A stretch of 64,000 nt of DNA from Helicostylum pulchrum (taxonomy: Eukaryota > Mucoromycota > Mucoromycetes > Mucorales > Mucoraceae), in contig JAIXMO010000006.1 of NCBI GenBank assembly GCA_025677825.1, positions 372,001 to 436,000 of the forward strand, read 5' to 3'. Below are positions 57,866 to 64,000 of this stretch, one piece after another. A program made the translations under genes and the position numbers. Every line of letters begins with the position of its first letter. The stretch's first letter is position 1. A model generated the notes under the pieces. The model did no database searches, was not told the origin of the DNA, and worked only from the letters and a program-made list of their open reading frames with translations.

Positions 57866-60245
57866 TTAAGAATAAAGAAAAAAAAAAGCCCCAAACATCC
57901 AGGTTGCGCGCGTAGTTGTTTCCAGAAGCATTCAAACGGCGCTGTTTATGGGTAGTAGTTATGCAAAATTTCTAACTACTAGAACGAAAATATAAAACAG
58001 GTATTAGTATTAACTATCCAACAACTATTTGATTGCTTTAGTATGTCTCCTCACCCCTGTAATGTACAAGATGGAGTTATTGTAATGCAAGTATGATTAG
58101 CTTTTAGCCAATAGCGAATGAAATATATCATGCGTGTTTTAATTGACATATGATAGTAAGCAAGGCTATAAAGAACAATCTTTCAAAGAAAAAGAAAACA
58201 ATCCTCATCACTTGATAAAATTTATTATCGTAACTATAATACCGTGATAAAATACAGTTAATAATAGAAATAAGTATAGTGGCTGCGCGCTTCTATCTTC
58301 TTTTTAAAACTAGAAGAAAAGAAACGAGATACATTTGGGAAAAAAAGCCTACTTTTTTGTTTGTATGAAATAGAAGCCCAAAAATAACTTGCATTACAAC
58401 ATTTCAATTAAGGCAAGTTACAATTACCTCATATAGACTAATCAAATAAACAAAACAGATACACACAGTGGAGAGAAAACGATATGCTTACTTTTATACA
58501 GACATTGCTAATATTTTTTCTGTTCGGAATAATTAAAATTACAATTAAGATGATAAGCTTAGCATAATCTAATTATCGTTTCGTATTTGAAAAATAAAAG
58601 ACAACACCGGTATTAACATGAGCGGACCGATGACTTTTCGGAGGATGGTTAATGCTTTAAGCTTGTTTACGATTAAAGAGAACGGGATACTTGTCCAAAG
58701 TTATCCCTTAAACTCTACAAGATTTACCAATGATTTATCATTCTAATTTCGTATTTAATAAAGTTTGCTGGGTAATTTTGCTTTTTGTAAAATATTAAAA
58801 GGTCTTAAGTACCCGTTCTAAAAACGAATACTTCTTTTTGTTTGACCATGCTAGTCTCTTTATTGCGGTATAAGACGTCGCGTTGTCCAGATTTGATTAA
58901 CGCACGTTTTCCAATTATTCCCGCCATTATCATTTCAGAAAAGTAATAACTACGCCACACATTTTCGTTTATCCAACCAAATAGAAAGGAATAACTATGC
59001 TGTATGAATAGTAAATGTAGACATATAAGTAAACGATTAACTAGCGTATAAATACGAATGCATACAAAAAAACTATAGTTAAATATAATATTTTTTTCAC
59101 TGTATTCGTATTTTTTACACGAATTAGTAACTATTCCGTGAATTAGTATTAAATAAGCGAATATTTTTTATAACCTTACACTTGATTGAACAAATAGTAT
59201 AATAGCGTGCCACAAGTCGGTTTTTTCTTCTTTGCTTGGCAATAATCATCTGAGTTTTCAACAAAAGAATAGTTTTCTGTTTCCATTTGGAACGTTTAGT
59301 ACCTTTTTTTACAACGGTACTGATAGTTCCAATTGGCGGATTTACCAAAAGGTGAGTTAAATACGGCCAATTGGAAACCGTCAGCGCATATAGCTCCATT
59401 TTTATTTTACTTTTGTTTTCTCACGAATATATGTAAAAAAAAATCCCATTCGCTGGGTTTGTGGTTGCATATTCAGGGACCTTACTTTTTTTTTTACAAC
59501 TCTAGTGTAGTCTCGCTTACTGTTTTTTATAGAAATATTAGAATTGATCTTCCTAAGAGTAAAATCATTTAGACCGTTAAGTAATAAAAAAAATCTCTAA
59601 ATAGTCAAACATTTTCTTTTGTAATACCGCGCTGGGTTACTTCTATGATGATTTTTGAGCCACTAAATATCGTCATCATGCTAAAAGAAAATCGTTCAAT
59701 TAATGACCCTCATCCTATCCTTCTTAAAATCATCTAGTCTTGGCGCCTAAATTGGTTTCTTGTGATAATCTAGCTTTTATTAGAAGTCAGCTCGTTCTAG
59801 ATAGATTTATCCTTTAGCATACTTAAACCGGGTAAACCGCTATGAAGTAGATCTGGATATTACATATTCTACCTTTTTTTTTGACATACGCCCCCTTTTG
59901 AAAGGTTAACTGAAAACAAATATATAAATTCTGTTACTTAAAAAAAGTATGGTTTAGAGTATATTAACTCTTTGTTTAGGTATATATTTTATACAGTATC
60001 AAAGTTTTTTTTTTAAAAAAAAGAAAAAAGTATCCAACAGTTTCTGTAGTAATCACCAACGTAATATCTATGTACCACACTAGAATGCCAAGGCTTCTTT
60101 TTTTAATAAAAATCTTGCAAGATAGAATATTTAGCCGTACTGTTAATGAAACTTCGTACTACGAATCTAAGTCATATTTAAACAAACTTTTTGTCAACTA
60201 TCGATCCTATTTACATCATCTTTCTTTATAAACAAAATAAAAATC
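57866..60245. other. Gene-free 2.4 kb spacer
   Basis: No convincing gene on either strand. Small frames exist: 58618-58746 (+, 42 residues, MSGPMTFRRMVNALSLF) and 59124-59399 (-, 91 residues, basic, KRSKWKQKTILLLKTQM). Neither has a partner exon, a recognised domain or a usual start context. A 5' promoter for the sulfotransferase-like gene should lie at the right end. Confidence 0.5.
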
Positions 60246-60981
60246 ATGGCTCCCATTCAAGTTATTGGCGCAGGTCTCGGTAGAACTGGTACTGACAGTT
60301 TAAAAACCGCTTTAAATATCTTAGGGTAAGCTCATTCTGCAACCTCTCTTTTACATAAACTAAAAAAAAATTCAAAATAGGTATAATACACATCATTTGA
60401 AATGTTTACTTACGGATCCTACTTTAAACCATGATGCTTTCTTTGAAGCCTACGTAAACCGCGAAACAGTAGACTGGGATCAATTATATGCAAACTATGA
60501 CGCTGCTGTAGATTTCTCTGCCGCCACATTTTATTATGATTTACATAAGAAGTATCCTGAAGCCAAGGTCTTGTTAACCGTTCGATCAGCCGATAGTTGG
60601 TATAATTCTGTCAAGAACACCATCTTCCGTACCGCATCACAATTCCCTATGGTAAATGAAGGAGATGTCGGATTCTCTGTTCAAAGATTATGTGCCGCTC
60701 TTTGTATGGACGGTCATATCTTTAACCCTGAATTATTCTTACAAGAAGAAAAGCTCAAGAAGATGTATACTGATCATATTGCAGATGTTAAGGCACGTAT
60801 TCCTGCCGATCAATTGTTGGTACTTGAGTTAGGTGAAGGTTGGGAAAGATTATGTGAGTTCTTGGGCAAGGATGTACCTGAAGTACCTTATCCTACCTCT
60901 AACTCCACCGCTGAATTCATCGAGTACTTTATCAATGAAAACAGACCTGATAATGTTATTCCTATCTCAACACAGGCTTAA
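60246..60981 (+). CDS. Sulfotransferase-like P-loop protein (Sulfotransfer_4)
   Basis: Predicted exons are 60246-60325 and 60381-60981 (226 aa). The family binds PAPS or a nucleotide and is widespread in fungi and bacteria; substrates are mostly unknown. Signatures are the N-terminal P-loop-like GAGLGRTGTDSLKTALNILG, DWDQLYANYDAAVDF, FYYDLHKKYPEAKVLLTVRS and DSWYNSVKNTIF, and late ELGEGWERLCEFLGK and VPYPTSNS. The Y-N-T-H-H stretch after the intron occupies the usual histidine position. Codon usage is biased toward frequently used triplets. Length is slightly below the common 240-260. Confidence 0.85.
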
Positions 60982-61156
60982 AATGAATTCTTATACATAT
61001 ATAAAGAAGAGTCAATACAATTACTTTAATTTAATAATAATACAATAAAGAAAAAGATATTTCTTTTGCTTCTTTTTCATTAATTAAAAAAAAGTGACTA
61101 TGGAATTAAATAGTAGGCATACAATATCATCATCTAATACGTAAGGTTGATTTTTT

Positions 61157-61370
61157 TAAAACAAAACAACTATTTTGTATTATATAACTTGGGTCCAAAA
61201 CGCTTTTCCTGTTTCTTAATAAATTAAAAACCATTATTTATTATAAACTGCGATATATCAGCGAGCTTTTTCTTTAGCAGTAATTATCCACTGTTCGATA
61301 TAAGGTATATTCGATGTAATGGTAGATTTCTTCCAAATTTCGGTCACCATAACTAGAGCCGCTACTTCAT
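61157..61370 (+). repeat. Dispersed repeat, copy 2 of 3
   Basis: Aligns with 2075-2475 and 62241-62475 through CTATTTTGTATTA, AACTTGGGTCC, CTGTTTCTTAA, CACTGTTCGATATAAGG and AGATTTCTTCC, then ends with AGAGCCGCTAC, also found at the third copy. Internal deletions make it shorter. Confidence 0.75.
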
Positions 61371-62240
61371 GCCTTCTTGGGGCTCACCAAAGGTACTGAC
61401 ATTAGTAAATAAAATGTTGATAACTCAACAGCAAAGTAAATAGACGGGGCTGGCAGGCACATTTTGTGCATAGTACATTTGAAACCTAATCAAATAGCAA
61501 TCAGTATGATTCGTACGTTTTTTTCTCTTACATTTACCCGCAATTTTTATCCCAAACGCTACTGGCTCTGCGACACCAAACATAGTCAACAATGTAGTAA
61601 ACCATGCGTCTAAGTTCAAGCATAAGCTTGACATAGTCATCATTGGTATTGTTAGGTACTTTTACCTCGATTACTAAAGGTCAAGCTTACGCTGTCCGTT
61701 GACAGCGTGGTATTTTATATCGGGCGTTAGTTTGGCGTCACCGAACATCTTCGTGAAGGGCCTATTTGCGTTATAAGCTGGCTAGTACTTGTAAGTTATA
61801 AAAGCGTCCGTATAAATAATTTACCCAGATTCGACCAACAAGGAGTTTTCCAATGACACAGTCGCAAATGGCTCCACCAAAGCCGCAATGAATAATTATT
61901 CGTCGATTTTTAGAATGTTAGATGATTTATGAGTTAACATATTCCTAAAGTTAATAGCAAGAAAGGAATGTTTTGGCGCATCCTACTTACAACTCAAGCA
62001 CCATTTTCACCACGTTTTTGGTGTATAAGCTTGTTAGCCTTTTTTTTTCTTTTTTTCGTGCTAATATCTATATATATTTATAAAAGTAATACTGATGTTT
62101 CTGTAAAGTTTTTTTTTTACCTCAACCACCGTGCTCATAAAGAAAAAGTCGGAAGTACAGGCTTTTTTTGTAAAATTTATGAGCTCTAAAAAACTTGTTG
62201 AAACGACTTCTTGCTTCGATCTCGGGAATATTATGAAAGA
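61371..62240. other. Spacer between repeat copies
   Basis: No gene. It has a small ACGCTGTC/GACAGCGT hairpin near 61690-61709. A few short frames lack coding character. Confidence 0.45.
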
Positions 62241-62475
62241 TTTGTTTAAAACAACTATTTTGTATTAAATAACTTGGGTCCAAAACGCATTTTTGGTTTC
62301 TTAAAAAAAATAATAACCAATATTTATTATAACTGCTAATTTTAGCAGTGATTTCTTATGTGAGCGATTGTTTAAACTGCGATCTCTCAGTGAGCTTTTT
62401 TTCTATTCACTGTTCAATATAAGGGTAGATTTCTTCCATATCTTTGCGACACTTAAATAGAGCCGCCTACGGAAT
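62241..62475 (+). repeat. Dispersed repeat, copy 3 of 3
   Basis: The best match to copy 1, with TTATTATAACTGCTAATTTT and CTCAGTGAGCTTTTTT conserved. It ends in TAAATAGAGCCGCCTAC. Same orientation as copies 1 and 2. Confidence 0.8.
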
Positions 62476-62577
62476 CCGTACTAGTTACGGTGATGTGGAG
62501 ATTAAGGTTCGCGTACAGGGACCGTCTTCACAATTATATTCCGTAGCTTCAAAAGTCATACAGTAGCGGCTCTATTA
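62456..62577. repeat. Short inverted-repeat unit after repeat copy 3
   Basis: AATAGAGCCGCCTAC at 62459 and GTAGCGGCTCTATT at 62562 form an imperfect inverted pair around about 90 bases. A second inner pair (CGGAATCCGTA and ATTCCGTAG) lies within. It may be a small fold-back insertion or the terminus of the repeat family. Confidence 0.5.
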
Positions 62578-62844
62578 AAGGGTGTTGATTTAAGGGTAGG
62601 CTCTATTTAAGAGTGGATTACCCGAACCCCCGCTTTAACATCACTATTACAAATACTCAATTCAAGGAAGGAATCATATTCCAGCCGACAATATAATTTA
62701 ATTTTCTTCGAATAATTTAGTTACATAGTTTAATAGTAAGTTTATTTATAACGATACGTTTTTCTTCAGCCGAGTATATACTAACAAAAAACTCGGTTTG
62801 TTTGAACAGATCGTACATTTGACGTTTCATTTTCGTCTTCTTGT

Positions 62845-64000
62845 TTAATATTTTTTTTCCATATCATGTATTGTTGCCAAATGATGCTTATAATTATTTC
62901 TACTCGAGTAAGTTCTATTGCAAGAGGCACAATGGTTTTTTTTATCATTCATGTCGGGAATAATATCGCGATTAATCTGCGATCTAAGCAGTGTGATACC
63001 ATGAATACTATACAAATGTCTTTTATATGTTGATCTATTAGTGTATATTTTGTCACAGGCTGTGCAAACGCTGTTTATTTCGTCAACAGCAGGTATATAA
63101 TTACGATTAACACGTTTTGACAACGATTTAGTTAGACCCGATTTTATATGGTGATATTTAAACAAGTGACATTGATAGGTCTTCAATGTCTTATATACTT
63201 TATTACAACTATTACAATACTTTTTTAAAAAGTCCATAACAGGCGTTGTATTGATATTTATAGTAGATCTCCTCCTGATGGTAACAGTCATATTATGAAC
63301 CCTAATCATATGAAGTCGATATACTTCTTTTCTCTGAAATGTTTTATCGCATAAAGTACAATGGTTATTTGGAGTATTAACATCTGGATCATTGGAAGTT
63401 GGATAATAATTGAGTGGCTTGATACCATGGATTTTATCCAAATGAATACGATATAAACTTTTCATCATAAAAACTTTGTGACAATCAACGCAATATCTCT
63501 TAATCATAATGTCTTTCTTGCTAGGGCTCTTGCAATCTACTCCTTGATAAAGTTCTGGTTTTTCCTCAAGATGAACGGAAGACAGATGACGTAAATAGAC
63601 ATTTCTAGTACAAAACGTTCTATCGCATGCAACACAATAATTATTCTTATCATTAGTATCTGGTATTAGATCAGGACAAGAGGGTAGTGCTGTATGGTGT
63701 ATTTTTCGTAAATGAACAATAAACTGAGATTTTCTTTTATACATTATATCACATACTTTACAATAAAGACTTATTGAGCCAAAATTGCCCGGTTCCGAGT
63801 AAACGTTTGATAAAATCATTTTGTGAAATTTAACTAAATGCCGTATATAAGATTTCTTGGTATCATAAGTTTTCATACAAGTATCACAATACAAGCTTAA
63901 AACATCAATCGTTGGCTTCGTATTTTTTGGATTGCGTGGCATTGGTAATCTAAAACGCGGTATATGATGGATGTTAACCAAATGACTATGGTATCTGACT
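62845..64000 (-). CDS. C2H2 zinc-finger protein, 5' end beyond window
   Basis: The frame is open from the right edge (residues RYHSHLVNIHH precede the first in-window candidate start) to a stop at 62845, so the gene begins outside. At least eight spaced C2H2 fingers of C-x2-C-x12-H-x3-5-H form are visible: CDTCMKTY...HLVKFH, CKVCDIMYKRK...HLRKIH, CVACDRTFCTRN...HLSSVH, CVDCHKVFMM...HLDKIH, CTLCDKTFQRKE...HMIRVH, CNSCNKVYK...HLFKYH, CTACDKIYTNRS...HLYSIH and CASCNRTYSSRN...HLATIH. The long 20-30 residue linkers lack the TGEKP consensus, so this is not a classic tandem DNA-reading array. It lacks introns in this part. Function unknown; nucleic-acid binding is likely. Confidence 0.8.
   Translation of the reverse strand, partial: VRYHSHLVNIHHIPRFRLPMPRNPKNTKPTIDVLSLYCDTCMKTYDTKKSYIRHLVKFHKMILSNVYSEPGNFGSISLYCKVCDIMYKRKSQFIVHLRKIHHTALPSCPDLIPDTNDKNNYCVACDRTFCTRNVYLRHLSSVHLEEKPELYQGVDCKSPSKKDIMIKRYCVDCHKVFMMKSLYRIHLDKIHGIKPLNYYPTSNDPDVNTPNNHCTLCDKTFQRKEVYRLHMIRVHNMTVTIRRRSTININTTPVMDFLKKYCNSCNKVYKTLKTYQCHLFKYHHIKSGLTKSLSKRVNRNYIPAVDEINSVCTACDKIYTNRSTYKRHLYSIHGITLLRSQINRDIIPDMNDKKNHCASCNRTYSSRNNYKHHLATIHDMEKKY

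Noticed and set aside
59124..59399. Basic 91-residue minus frame
   Set aside because: No recognised family, no splice partner, and composition expected from A/T-rich DNA.
61425..61643. 72-residue minus frame
   Set aside because: Between repeat copies; no domain or partner exon.

Overview
The window looks like nuclear DNA of an early-diverging fungus, most likely Mucoromycota and probably Mucorales. It is A+T-rich with many homopolymer runs. Genes carry one to ten short introns, mostly about 50-120 nt, with GTAAG/GTATG donors and TAG/CAG acceptors. Several proteins resemble families common in Mucorales, including a short LPSEIF-type F-box protein, a UPF0658-like membrane protein, an IS630/Tc1-type transposase and a LINE with a zf-RVT tail. 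Exon joins were made by hand from splice motifs, reading-frame phase and protein continuity. No similarity search was run, so product names rest on recognition of family motifs.

Layout: 1-4.5 kb holds a frameshifted F-box gene running off the left edge, then gene-free DNA with a fold-back element and a dispersed repeat. From 4.5 to 18.4 kb is a gene-dense, all-plus block: RasGEF, TAF11, a four-span membrane protein, mitochondrial branched-chain aminotransferase, a UPF0658-like protein, a TFIIIC WD40 subunit, a hotdog thioesterase and a fatty-acid elongase. From 18.4 to 25 kb is a repeat-rich gap with a 4 kb gene-free stretch, a minisatellite with three-monomer higher-order structure, and a dead IS630/Tc1-mariner transposase. 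Inverted copies of one 23-bp terminal motif lie 5.5 kb apart and may bound the unit. From 25 to 29.5 kb are an LYR-motif protein, SAP18 and a NAT/NCS2 purine transporter.

From 30.5 to 34.7 kb is a minus-strand graveyard of an unrecognised protein family with three degenerate copies of one 5' module. A truncated phosphate-transporter pseudogene lies within it. One family copy is split by a 5' half of tRNA-Glu flanked by a 16-bp direct repeat. From 35.5 to 43.1 kb come a 2-oxoglutarate oxygenase, a minimal RBR E3 ligase, a small membrane protein and a Nup159/Nup214-type nucleoporin. From 43.4 to 50.1 kb is a second mobile-element cluster: a MULE transposase remnant with an OTU-like tail, an IS630-like remnant with short TIRs, an orphan-family pseudogene and the 3' end of a LINE. 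From 51.4 to 61 kb are a kynurenine aminotransferase-type enzyme with a GC-AG intron, a HAL-type kinase, PSMD5 and a sulfotransferase-like protein. The right end has two more copies of the dispersed repeat and a C2H2 zinc-finger gene that runs off the edge.

The intact genes are mostly housekeeping: transcription (TAF11, TFIIIC, SAP18), proteostasis (PSMD5, RBR), nuclear pore, amino-acid and lipid metabolism, and transport. There is no operon or obvious biosynthetic cluster. The most unusual material lies in the repeat-rich intervals.
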